The notes under the pieces: generated by a model
Seen by the model: the letters and a program-made list of their open reading frames with translations, nothing else
The model's database searches: none
Told to the model about the DNA's origin: nothing
Position numbers and translations under genes: made by a program
Assembly (NCBI GenBank): GCA_028697435.1
Contig: JAQVFD010000104.1
Coordinates: 1-7,161 of the forward strand
Direction: 5' to 3'
Source: Clostridiaceae bacterium
GTDB taxonomy: Bacteria; Bacillota; Clostridia; Lutisporales; Lutisporaceae
Length of the DNA stretch: 7,161 bases
Shown: one piece after another, positions 1-6,094 of the stretch
Layout of the letters: every line of letters starts with the position of its first letter
Numbering within the stretch: the stretch's first letter is position 1

Positions 1-953
1 TAAAGACAGTTACAGGGGAAGAGGTTACATCGGAGGAACTTGGGGGTGCCATGACCCACAATAGAACAAGCGGAGTGGCACATTTCATGAGCCCTGATGA
101 GAAGACCTGCATCGAAGATATAAAGAGGCTTCTGAGCTTCCTGCCTTCAAATAATCTGGAAATCGCACCGGTGCTTGAAACAGCTGATGATCTTAACAGA
201 ATGGAAGAGGCATTAAATACAATAATACCTGATAATCCAAACAAGCCCTATGATATGAAGGATATTATCAGAGCTATTGTTGATAATGGCGATTTTATGG
301 AGGTTCAGGAATACTATGCACTGAATATTATTACCGGATATGCCAGAATTAACGGAACAAGCATAGGTATAATAGCGAACCAGCCTAAGGTTCTGGCAGG
401 ATGCTTAGATATAAATGCGTCGGATAAAGCCGGAAGGTTCATAAGAACCTGTGATGCATTTAATATTCCGATACTCAATCTTGTTGATGTACCGGGTTTC
501 CTTCCGGGGACAAACCAGGAGTATGGCGGAATAATAAGGCACGGGGCAAAAATGCTTTTTGCATATTCTGAGGCAACAGTACCCAAGGTTACAATGATTG
601 TTAGGAAATCATACGGTGGAGCATACCTGGCAATGTGCAGTAAAGACTTAGGCGCAGATATGGTATTTGCTTGGCCGACAGCAGAAATTGCGGTTATGGG
701 ACCTGAAGGAGCGGCTAATATAATATTCAAGAAGGAAATCGAAGGGGCGGAAGATCCGGCCCAAACCCGAGCAGAAAAGATACAGGAATACAGGGAAAAG
801 TTTGCAACACCATATATAGCGGCAAAAAGAGGTTATGTTGATGCAGTGATCGAGCCGAAGGAAACTAGGCCGAGACTCGCAAGTGCCTTTGATATGCTTG
901 CAAGCAAGAGGGAAAGCAGACCGGCAAAGAAACACGGCAACCTGCCTGTATAA
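1..953 (+). CDS. mmdA: Carboxyltransferase (alpha) subunit of a biotin-dependent decarboxylase, probably methylmalonyl-CoA decarboxylase; 5' end missing
   Basis: The reading frame is open to the left edge (first complete codon at 3), and the codons before the ATG at 51 encode TGEEVTSEELGGA. This is a standard internal piece of the crotonase-fold carboxyltransferase family, so that ATG is an internal Met and not the start. The window holds 316 residues of a family usually about 510-520 long, so roughly 200 N-terminal residues lie outside. Visible landmarks are THNRTSGVAHF at 51-83, DVPGFLPG at 486-509, the oxyanion-type KSYGGAY at 606-626, AVMGPEGA at about 690-713, and the C-terminal KKHGNLPV typical of MmdA/PccB. 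By family knowledge the enzyme moves the carboxyl group from an acyl-CoA to biotin on the carrier protein. The neighbours (membrane beta, OadG-like subunit, carrier, no biotin carboxylase in view) favour decarboxylation coupled to Na+ export. The exact substrate (methylmalonyl-CoA versus glutaconyl-CoA or other) is inferred from the C-terminus and gene order. Confidence 0.9.
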   Translation, partial: KTVTGEEVTSEELGGAMTHNRTSGVAHFMSPDEKTCIEDIKRLLSFLPSNNLEIAPVLETADDLNRMEEALNTIIPDNPNKPYDMKDIIRAIVDNGDFMEVQEYYALNIITGYARINGTSIGIIANQPKVLAGCLDINASDKAGRFIRTCDAFNIPILNLVDVPGFLPGTNQEYGGIIRHGAKMLFAYSEATVPKVTMIVRKSYGGAYLAMCSKDLGADMVFAWPTAEIAVMGPEGAANIIFKKEIEGAEDPAQTRAEKIQEYREKFATPYIAAKRGYVDAVIEPKETRPRLASAFDMLASKRESRPAKKHGNLPV

Positions 954-970
954 GAGAGGGAGGAATAGTA

Positions 971-1333
971 ATGACTAATGCACCGGAAATGTTGAAATAT
1001 GGTTTAATAGTTACCTTAGTGGGTATGGGAGTAGTATTTTTAGTACTTATCGGTCTTTCATACATGCTTGATGTGTTAAAGCTTTTTTCCAAGACCGGAA
1101 CCACAGAAAAAAAAACTGAACTAACCAAATTAGATAATATTGAAGAGCCCGCAGAAGCAGCTATATCCCCGGCAGGAGATGAAGGAGAGCTGATGGCGGT
1201 AATAAGCGCAGCCATAGCTGCTTTTATGGGGAATAACAGTAGTTTGAAAGTCAAATCTATTAGAAGAGTTGAAGACGCTACTCCTGCATGGGCTAAAATT
1301 GGAAGGCAGGAACAAATGCTTAACAGATTATAG
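971..1333 (+). CDS. mmdD: OadG-family small membrane subunit (delta/gamma) of the Na+-pumping decarboxylase
   Basis: A 120-residue protein with one N-terminal membrane segment at about residues 9-33 (GLIVTLVGMGVVFLVLIGL), a charged linker at about 40-72, and a C-terminal block (about 73-120) containing ELMAVISAAIAAFMG, VKSIRRV and a final WAKIGRQEQMLNRL. This is the usual layout of OadG/MmdD assembly subunits, which anchor the alpha subunit and carrier to the membrane beta subunit. Conservation in the family is low outside the membrane helix and the SIRR-W-GR-E-M pattern, and both are present here. The start is supported by a purine-rich GAGGGAGGA before the ATG. It lies 17 nt after the alpha stop, so it is clearly in the same transcript. 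Whether it is called delta or gamma depends on the enzyme named. Confidence 0.87.
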   Translation: MTNAPEMLKYGLIVTLVGMGVVFLVLIGLSYMLDVLKLFSKTGTTEKKTELTKLDNIEEPAEAAISPAGDEGELMAVISAAIAAFMGNNSSLKVKSIRRVEDATPAWAKIGRQEQMLNRL

Positions 1334-1346
1334 GAGGAATTAAAAA

Positions 1347-1754
1347 ATGAAAAAGTTTTTAATAAATGTTAACGGAAACAGTTATGAGGTTGAAGTAGAA
1401 GAGGTAAAAGATGGAGCAGTTGTTGAAGCACCACGCGCAGCAGCGCCTGCCCCAGTAGCAAAACCAGCAGTTGCAGCAGCACCAAAGGCAGCACCTGCAC
1501 CAAAACCAGCAGCATCTGCACCTGCTGCAGTGCCTGCCGGTGCAGCTACAGTAACAGCCCCAATGCCCGGTACAATACTTGCAGTTAATGTTAAGGCCGG
1601 TGATGCAGTAAAAAAAGGACAGGTACTATGCATACTTGAAGCAATGAAGATGGAAAATGAAATAATGGCAGCAGGAGATGCAGTAGTAGCTTCAGTAGAG
1701 GTTAATGCAGGTCAAGCAGTAAATACAGGACAGGTTTTGATTGTGCTTAAGTAA
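1347..1754 (+). CDS. mmdC: Biotin carboxyl carrier subunit of the decarboxylase
   Basis: A 135-residue biotin carrier. It has a short N-terminal strand region (residues 1-22), then a long flexible Ala/Pro linker (about 24-66), then a biotinyl/lipoyl-attachment domain (about 67-135). The biotin-attachment motif EAMKMEN is at residues 98-104, so Lys101 should carry biotin. APMPGTI before it and the closing GQVLIVLK are family hallmarks. It shuttles the carboxyl group from the alpha subunit to the beta subunit. The ribosome binding site GGAGGAA overlaps the preceding stop codon and lies 13 nt downstream of the OadG-like gene's end, indicating tight co-translation. The linker is coded by GCA/CCA-rich repeats, which makes the stretch low-complexity at DNA level. 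The birA gene 1.4 kb downstream encodes the ligase expected to modify this protein. Confidence 0.95.
   Translation: MKKFLINVNGNSYEVEVEEVKDGAVVEAPRAAAPAPVAKPAVAAAPKAAPAPKPAASAPAAVPAGAATVTAPMPGTILAVNVKAGDAVKKGQVLCILEAMKMENEIMAAGDAVVASVEVNAGQAVNTGQVLIVLK
1428..1548 (+). repeat. Low-complexity Ala/Pro-coding stretch (carrier linker)
   Basis: Runs of GCA, CCA and GCT-type codons encode an Ala/Pro-rich hinge between the N-terminal strand region and the biotinyl domain. Swinging-arm carriers typically have such linkers. The DNA repetition also creates long open frames on the opposite strand, which are artefacts and not genes. Confidence 0.75.
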
Positions 1755-1772
1755 GCAATCAAGACTGTGAAT

Positions 1773-1778
1773 GGGGGA
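1773..1778 (+). promoter_or_regulatory. Ribosome binding site deciding the beta-subunit start
   Basis: GGGGGA lies 6 nt before the ATG at 1785. An in-frame GTG exists upstream at 1767, but it has no purine-rich site in front of it and would place this Shine-Dalgarno sequence inside the coding region. The ATG at 1785 is therefore preferred. Confidence 0.7.
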
Positions 1779-1784
1779 ATAAAA

Positions 1785-2999
1785 ATGTCTTTGGTTAATG
1801 CTTTATATGACTTTTTTCTGACCATGGGATTTTCCGCTATAACATGGCAGGAGATCGTAATGCTTCTTATATCATTTGTTCTGATATATTTAGCTCTTGT
1901 AAAGGGCTTTGAACCGTTATTATTGTTACCTATTGCCTTTGGTATGCTCCTTGCCAACTTACCTTTGGCAGGGTTGAATGCAGAACCTATATATGAGATT
2001 GTAACAAATCCAATAACAGGAGAGCATACCCATAAGATGGTTGACTCCGGCGGCTTGCTATATTGGCTATATAGGGGAGTTAAGCTGGGGATATATCCTC
2101 CTCTCATATTCCTGGGAGTTGGAGCCATGACGGATTTCGGACCTCTGATTGCCAACCCGAGAAGCATACTCTTGGGAGCTGCGGCACAGTTTGGAATATT
2201 TACAACTTTTATAGGTGCGTTGGCACTGAACTTCGTACCGGGTCTTGGATTTACAATTCCGGAAGCAGCTTCCATTGGAATAATAGGCGGAGCGGACGGA
2301 CCAACAGCAATATATATTACAGCAAAGTTAGCACCTCATTTGTTGGGACCGATAGCTGTAGCGGCATATTCATATATGGCCCTGGTACCTCTGATTCAGC
2401 CTCCGATAATGAAGGCTTTAACTACAAAAGAAGAAAGAGAAATAGTAATGGAACAGCTGAGACCTGTTTCCAAGCTTGAGAGAATAGTATTCCCGGTATT
2501 GGTTACAGTAGTGGTTTCATTGGTTCTGCCGGCAGCAGCATCTCTGGTTGGTATGCTTATGTTGGGTAATTTGCTGAGAGAAGCAGCAACAATGCAGAGT
2601 ACTTTGAACAGGTTAATGAAAACTGCAGAAGGGGAATTGATGAACATAGTAGTTATTTTCCTTGGTACTACCGTAGGCGCTACAGCTAACGGCGAATTAT
2701 TCCTATCTCCAAGTACCTTAGCAATTATCTTCCTCGGTTTAGCGGCTTTCTCCGTGGGAACAGCTACAGGGGTAGTATTTGGAAAGGTAATGAGCAAAAT
2801 GACAGGGGGAAAGGTAAATCCGCTGATAGGCTCGGCAGGAGTATCTGCAGTACCTATGGCAGCCAGAGTATCTCAAAGGGTAGGACAGGAAGCCAATCCT
2901 TCCAACTTCCTTTTGATGCATGCTATGGGACCGAATGTTGCCGGAGTTATTGGCTCCGCAGTAGCAGCCGGTGTTCTTCTTTCAATGTGTAATATATAG
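1785..2999 (+). CDS. mmdB: Na+-translocating decarboxylase membrane beta subunit
   Basis: A 404-residue, very hydrophobic protein with about nine to eleven membrane segments, counted from the ATG at 1785. It is the integral membrane subunit that decarboxylates carboxybiotin and exports Na+. Key family motifs are intact: GGADGPTAIY with Asp171, matching the essential Asp203 of Klebsiella OadB, and NPLIGSAGVSAVPMAARVSQ starting at residue 345. Asn345, Gly349, Ser354 and Arg361 fall at the same spacing as Klebsiella Asn373, Gly377, Ser382 and Arg389, as I recall that literature. The C-terminal block ANPSNFLLMHAMGPNVAGVI is also typical. Intact motifs argue for a working ion pump. It is the last gene of the operon, 30 nt after the carrier stop, and is followed at once by a terminator. 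A longer form from GTG at 1767 is possible but less likely. Confidence 0.95.
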   Translation: MSLVNALYDFFLTMGFSAITWQEIVMLLISFVLIYLALVKGFEPLLLLPIAFGMLLANLPLAGLNAEPIYEIVTNPITGEHTHKMVDSGGLLYWLYRGVKLGIYPPLIFLGVGAMTDFGPLIANPRSILLGAAAQFGIFTTFIGALALNFVPGLGFTIPEAASIGIIGGADGPTAIYITAKLAPHLLGPIAVAAYSYMALVPLIQPPIMKALTTKEEREIVMEQLRPVSKLERIVFPVLVTVVVSLVLPAAASLVGMLMLGNLLREAATMQSTLNRLMKTAEGELMNIVVIFLGTTVGATANGELFLSPSTLAIIFLGLAAFSVGTATGVVFGKVMSKMTGGKVNPLIGSAGVSAVPMAARVSQRVGQEANPSNFLLMHAMGPNVAGVIGSAVAAGVLLSMCNI

Positions 3000-3008
3000 A
3001 GATGATTC

Positions 3009-3042
3009 AAAAAATCAGACAAGAAATTGTCTGATTTTTTTT
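3009..3042 (+). terminator. Rho-independent terminator of the decarboxylase operon
   Basis: A perfect 14-bp inverted repeat (arms 3009-3022 and 3027-3040) has a GAAA tetraloop and an eight-T run at 3035-3042. The core stem is TCAGACAA/TTGTCTGA. It begins 10 nt after the beta-subunit stop codon. The A-run on the left side means it could in principle work in both directions, but all neighbouring genes are on the + strand. Confidence 0.93.
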
Positions 3043-3069
3043 ATAACTAAAATGTAGTAGAATAGAAAC

Positions 3070-3090
3070 ATGATATACTCGAGATATCAT
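3070..3090 (+). promoter_or_regulatory. birA promoter (extended -10) overlapped by an inverted repeat
   Basis: TGATATACT at 3071-3079 reads as an extended -10 (TGn plus TATACT). No good -35 is visible at 16-18 nt, which is common for extended -10 promoters. Exactly over it lies a perfect 7-bp dyad ATGATAT-N7-ATATCAT (3070-3090) with CTCGAG inside the spacer. A protein bound here would block the promoter. The dyad does not match the known Firmicutes BirA operator (TTGTAAAC-type arms about 14-16 nt apart), so the binder is unknown. The promoter call is inference. Confidence 0.45.
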
Positions 3091-3119
3091 GGCAGGGCTA
3101 TGGAGTATGAGGTGAAAAT

Positions 3120-4109
3120 ATGAAGAATAAAATACTGGAAGAATTAAAAGCAGGTAAAGGGCAACCGGTATCCGGTGAAGAAATGAGCAAGAGGCTAGGG
3201 ATATCCAGAACGGCTGTATGGAAGCATATAGGCAAGCTCAGAAACGAGGGCTACAGCATAGAATCCCAGACCAACAGCGGATATAAACTGACGGGGAGTC
3301 CTGATGTCATGTCATTAAGCGAGCTTGAACCTTTTTTAAAAACCGAATTCATAGGAAAAAATATTATATATTTAGATAGTATTGATTCTACCAATATATA
3401 TGCAAAGAAAAAGGCTGAGGATCCTTTTCGTGAAGGGACTGTAGTGATTGCCGATGAGCAGACGGTTGGAAGGGGGAGGCTTGGAAGGAATTGGGTTTCA
3501 ACTAAGGGGAAGGGTATATGGATGACTATTATGCTAAAGCCTGACATACAGCCTTCAGATGCGCCAAAGCTGTCAATTGTTGCTGCTCTTGCTGTTGCTA
3601 ACGCACTCCGAAGTTGCTGCCGGGTAAATGCAAGAATAAAATGGCCTAATGACATAGTAACAGGAGGCAAAAAGCTTAGCGGTATACTTACCGAAATGAG
3701 CGCAGAAGCTGATGAGATCAAATATGTTATTATAGGGATTGGGATAAATGTAAATATGGAGGCCGATGACTTCGGGCAGGAAGTATCAAATATTGCAACA
3801 TCAATAAGGATAGAAAAAGGCATACCTGTCTTGAGAAAAACCCTGGCAGCTTCGGTGCTGTTAGAGTTTGAGAAGATATATAAGGTTTTTGAAAAGGATG
3901 CGTGTATTAAGGACTTTTTAGATGACTATAAGGGTAGGTCTGCAGTATTAGGAAAAGAAATAAGGCTTATAAACAAAAAAGAGGAAATCACAGGCAGGGC
4001 AGTTGATATTTCCGAAGAAGGGCATCTTGTTATAGAACTTGCAGACGGATCGTGCAGGGAGGTAATGTCCGGGGAAGTATCCGTAAGAGGATTGAAGGGA
4101 TATATATAG
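3120..4109 (+). CDS. birA: Bifunctional biotin-[acetyl-CoA-carboxylase] ligase / biotin operon repressor BirA
   Basis: A 329-residue group II (DNA-binding) biotin protein ligase. It has an N-terminal winged helix (about 1-60) with the HTH SGEEMSKRLGISRTAVWKHI, a central catalytic domain (about 80-270), and a C-terminal SH3-like domain (about 275-325). Catalytic signatures are DSIDSTN at 86-92, the biotinyl-AMP loop GRGRLGR at 117-123, KWPNDI at 174-179, KLSGILTE at 185-192 and IGIGINV at 205-211. It activates biotin with ATP and attaches it to the lysine of EAMKM in carrier proteins. The family's HTH form also represses biotin genes when loaded with biotinyl-AMP. The start is supported by GAGGTG 5 nt before the ATG. 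It is separated from the upstream operon by a terminator, so it is probably transcribed from its own promoter, yet it sits beside a biotin carrier gene that it would serve. Confidence 0.95.
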   Translation: MKNKILEELKAGKGQPVSGEEMSKRLGISRTAVWKHIGKLRNEGYSIESQTNSGYKLTGSPDVMSLSELEPFLKTEFIGKNIIYLDSIDSTNIYAKKKAEDPFREGTVVIADEQTVGRGRLGRNWVSTKGKGIWMTIMLKPDIQPSDAPKLSIVAALAVANALRSCCRVNARIKWPNDIVTGGKKLSGILTEMSAEADEIKYVIIGIGINVNMEADDFGQEVSNIATSIRIEKGIPVLRKTLAASVLLEFEKIYKVFEKDACIKDFLDDYKGRSAVLGKEIRLINKKEEITGRAVDISEEGHLVIELADGSCREVMSGEVSVRGLKGYI

Positions 4110-4116
4110 CATTATG

Positions 4117-4145
4117 TTGATAAATGGCGGCTCTAGTGTTAAAAT
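4117..4145 (+). promoter_or_regulatory. Probable sigma-A promoter of the coaX-dusB operon
   Basis: TTGATA at 4117-4122 and TAAAAT at 4140-4145 are separated by 17 nt, and TGT just before the -10 gives an extended -10 (TGn). Each hexamer matches the consensus at five of six positions. Transcription would start near 4152, giving a leader of about 85 nt. No terminator hairpin is seen between birA and this site, so read-through from birA is also possible. Confidence 0.6.
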
Positions 4146-4171
4146 AAATTGCAGAATTTCTATTCAAATAA

Positions 4172-4189
4172 TTGTTTTATGCAAAACAA
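4172..4189 (+). promoter_or_regulatory. Small AT-rich dyad in the coaX leader
   Basis: TTGTTTT-ATGC-AAAACAA is a perfect 7-bp inverted repeat with a 4-nt centre, placed about 20-40 nt downstream of the predicted transcription start. It could be an operator. As RNA it would be a weak A-U hairpin. There is no U-run after it, so it is not a terminator. Chance occurrence in AT-rich DNA cannot be ruled out. Confidence 0.3.
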
Positions 4190-4236
4190 ATAAAAACATG
4201 GTTATTAAATAAATAATCATCATCGGAGGAAATATT

Positions 4237-5007
4237 ATGATACTTGCTATCGACGTCGGAAATACAAACATTGTTTTAGGAATTTACAAAGGTAAGAAAC
4301 TTCTTAATTTCTGGAGGGTAAAAACTGATGCAGAGAAGACTTCAGATGAATATGGAATGATAATCAGCCAGCTTTTTGAGCTTCAGGGATTTAAGTTTCA
4401 AGACATTGAGGAAGTTGTGTTCTGTTCTGTTGTGCCTCCTATTATGTACACTCTTGAACACATGACAAGGAAGTATTTTAACAGGGATCCGCTGATTGTG
4501 GGGCCGGGCGTCAAAACAGGCATGAATGTCAAGTATGATAATCCCAAGGAAGTAGGAACCGACAGAATAGTGAATGCTGTTGCCGCATATGAGCTTTATG
4601 GCGGTCCCCTTATAATTGTGGACTTTGGGACGGCAACTACTTTTTGTGCAATTTCAAAAAACGGAGAATACCTGGGAGGAGCAATATCTCCGGGTATCAG
4701 GATATCAATGGATGCTCTTTTTGAAAGGACTGCTAAATTGCCACGAGTTGAGCTGGTAAAGCCAAGCACTGTGATATGCAAGAACACAATAAACAGCATA
4801 CAGTCAGGGGTAATATATGGATATGTGGGGCAGGTGGACTACATTGTAAATCGCATGAAAAAGGAGCTTGGAGATATTAACACAAAAGTAGTGGCTACAG
4901 GAGGTCTTTCAAAGCTCATAGCCTCAGAATCCGAAACGATTGATATTGTGAATGGTTTGATTACTCTTGAAGGTCTGAGAATAATATATGATAGAAACAG
5001 GGAATGA
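4237..5007 (+). CDS. coaX: Type III pantothenate kinase
   Basis: A 256-residue ASKHA-fold kinase that phosphorylates pantothenate, the first step of coenzyme A synthesis. Motifs in order are the phosphate-binding DVGNTN at 6-11, the pantothenate-side GTDR at 107-110 (Asp109 as expected catalytic base), VDFGTATTF at 128-136 for ATP and monovalent cation, GGAISPGI at 147-154, and ATGGLS at 220-225. The length matches the family (about 255-260). The ATG is preceded by GGAGGA with a 6-nt spacer. The stop overlaps an in-frame ATG of the following dusB as ATGA, consistent with one transcript. By family knowledge CoaX enzymes resist feedback by CoA and need a monovalent cation. Nothing in the sequence departs from that type. 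Confidence 0.95.
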   Translation: MILAIDVGNTNIVLGIYKGKKLLNFWRVKTDAEKTSDEYGMIISQLFELQGFKFQDIEEVVFCSVVPPIMYTLEHMTRKYFNRDPLIVGPGVKTGMNVKYDNPKEVGTDRIVNAVAAYELYGGPLIIVDFGTATTFCAISKNGEYLGGAISPGIRISMDALFERTAKLPRVELVKPSTVICKNTINSIQSGVIYGYVGQVDYIVNRMKKELGDINTKVVATGGLSKLIASESETIDIVNGLITLEGLRIIYDRNRE

Positions 5008-5018
5008 TAGTGGGTATT

Positions 5019-5990
5019 ATGCAAATAGGGAATGTAAAGCTCAAGAATAATGTTTTTTTAGCTCCCATGGCAGGAGTTACTGACATGGCTTTCAGGACAC
5101 TATGCAAAAGGCAGGATTGCGGTCTTACTTATACGGAAATGGTTAGCGCTAAGGGATTGCATTATAAGAGCAACAATACTGCAGTGCTGCTGGATATATC
5201 AGAGGAAGAGAAACCGGCAGCGGCACAGGTTTTCGGCAGTGAGCCTGAAATAGTGGCAGAGGCAGCGAGACGGGCAGAAGCAGAAGGAGCGGCTATTATA
5301 GATATAAATATGGGATGCCCCACACCTAAGATAGTGAAGAACGGGGATGGAAGTGCTCTAATGAAAAGCCCGGAGCGTGTGAGGGAGATAGTAAAAAGAG
5401 TTGTCTTAGAGGTTAATGTACCGGTCACAGTAAAGATTAGGAAGGGCTGGGATGAAGAGTCAGTCAATGCAGTAGAGATAGCATCCATTGCAGTCCTTGA
5501 AGGTGCTGCAGCTGTTACCGTCCATGGCAGGACAAGAGAGCAGTTTTATAGTGGCATTGCAGATTGGGATATTATAAGACAAGTTAAAAAAGCTGTTGAT
5601 GTACCCGTTATAGGAAACGGTGATATAACAACACCTCAAGATGCAAGGAAAATGATTGAAGAAACAGGTTGTGATGCGGTAATGATAGGAAGGGGGGCTC
5701 AAGGAAACCCATGGATATTCAAAAGAACGACAGAATATCTCAAGACGGGTAAATTGCTGCCGGAACCTACCTTTGAGCAAAGGGTCCTGTCAATCATAGC
5801 GCACATGGATATGGCTACAGAGTTTAAGGGAGAAGGGATAGGAGTAAAGGAAATGCGTAAGCATGCAGCCTGGTATCTTAAAGGTATCCCGGGCTCCGCC
5901 AAGGTTAAGGCAGAAATATTCAAGCTGACCACCTGCATTCAGGTGAAGAGCATATTATTGCAGTATTTGGATTATTTACAAAATCAATAA
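5019..5990 (+). CDS. dusB: tRNA-dihydrouridine synthase, DusB type
   Basis: A 323-residue FMN-dependent TIM-barrel enzyme that reduces uridines in the tRNA D-loop using NADPH. Visible motifs are APMAGVTDMAFR near the N-terminus (from residue 15), INMGCPTPK with the catalytic Cys100, VKIRKGW (137-144), HGRTREQ (169-175), GNGDI (199-203) and the phosphate-binding GRGAQGNPW (224-232). Residues 245-323 form the helical RNA-binding tail. The start is chosen at 5019 because MQIGNVKLKNNV matches where family members begin. An alternative ATG at 5004 overlaps the coaX stop (ATGA) and would add five residues (MIVGI). Both have weak ribosome sites (GTGGG before 5019; AGGGA directly touching 5004), so translation is probably coupled to coaX. 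The coaX-dus pairing occurs in other Firmicutes. Its stop codon lies inside the outer base pairs of the long palindrome that follows. Confidence 0.94.
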   Translation: MQIGNVKLKNNVFLAPMAGVTDMAFRTLCKRQDCGLTYTEMVSAKGLHYKSNNTAVLLDISEEEKPAAAQVFGSEPEIVAEAARRAEAEGAAIIDINMGCPTPKIVKNGDGSALMKSPERVREIVKRVVLEVNVPVTVKIRKGWDEESVNAVEIASIAVLEGAAAVTVHGRTREQFYSGIADWDIIRQVKKAVDVPVIGNGDITTPQDARKMIEETGCDAVMIGRGAQGNPWIFKRTTEYLKTGKLLPEPTFEQRVLSIIAHMDMATEFKGEGIGVKEMRKHAAWYLKGIPGSAKVKAEIFKLTTCIQVKSILLQYLDYLQNQ

Positions 5991-6094
5991 AGGACACGGG
6001 GATGGGACATGGGGACAGGTACCTTGTCTCATGAAAATCATGAGACAAGGTACCTGTCCCCATGTCCCACCCATGTCCCATCCCCGTGTCCTTT
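5989..6094. repeat. Long imperfect palindrome (REP/MITE-like intergenic element)
   Basis: Two nearly perfect complementary arms form a 32-bp uninterrupted inner stem (6003-6034 with 6038-6069) around an AAA loop at 6035-6037. A 14-bp outer stem (5989-6002 with 6081-6094) completes the structure, 46 pairs in total. The only interruption is an 11-nt bulge (6070-6080), an exact copy of the 11 nt before it (CCCATGTCCCA). The arms are G-rich/C-rich (GGACACGGGGATGGGACA, GGGGACAGGTACC) and unlike the AT-rich spacers elsewhere in the window. GGGGACAGGTACC-type palindromes recur in many Firmicute intergenic regions and, as I recall, are linked to IS200-like REP-associated tyrosine transposases; no such gene is in this window. 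The element starts on the dusB stop codon and ends in four Ts, so the RNA could terminate or protect the dusB transcript. Confidence 0.85.
6070..6080 (+). repeat. 11-nt exact tandem duplication within the palindrome's right arm
   Basis: CCCATGTCCCA occurs at 6059-6069 and again directly at 6070-6080. The left arm carries only one complementary copy, so one unit must bulge out. This explains why the two arms differ in length, and it suggests replication slippage on a formerly perfect palindrome. Confidence 0.85.

Noticed and set aside
51..53. ATG at 51 as the start of the carboxyltransferase gene
   Set aside because: The frame is open upstream and encodes TGEEVTSEELGGA, a conserved internal segment of the family. 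The protein would lack its N-terminal third, and no ribosome site sits before this ATG.
314..730. Minus-strand open frame inside the carboxyltransferase gene
   Set aside because: It lies fully within a strongly conserved + strand gene, and its product has no recognisable domain. The same applies to the other antisense frames inside the beta subunit, birA (3251-3823) and dusB.
1382..1633. Ala/Gly/Thr-rich open frame on the minus strand opposite the biotin carrier
   Set aside because: It is the complement of the GCA/CCA-rich linker codons. Low-complexity coding DNA leaves the other strand open, and there is no ribosome site or family match.
1767..1769. GTG start for the beta subunit
   Set aside because: No Shine-Dalgarno sequence precedes it, while GGGGGA is ideally placed for the ATG at 1785.
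3043..3119. Canonical BirA operator before birA
   Set aside because: I looked for TTGTAAAC/GTTTACAA-type arms spaced 14-16 nt apart and found none. Only the different 7-bp dyad is present.
4110..4236. Riboswitch or T-box before coaX
   Set aside because: The leader is short (about 85 nt from the predicted start), AT-rich, and lacks a terminator hairpin with U-run or any recognisable aptamer core.
5989..6094. Palindrome as a CRISPR repeat, tRNA or other structured RNA gene
   Set aside because: There is a single hairpin without spaced direct repeats. The fold is a simple long stem with no cloverleaf or conserved RNA core.
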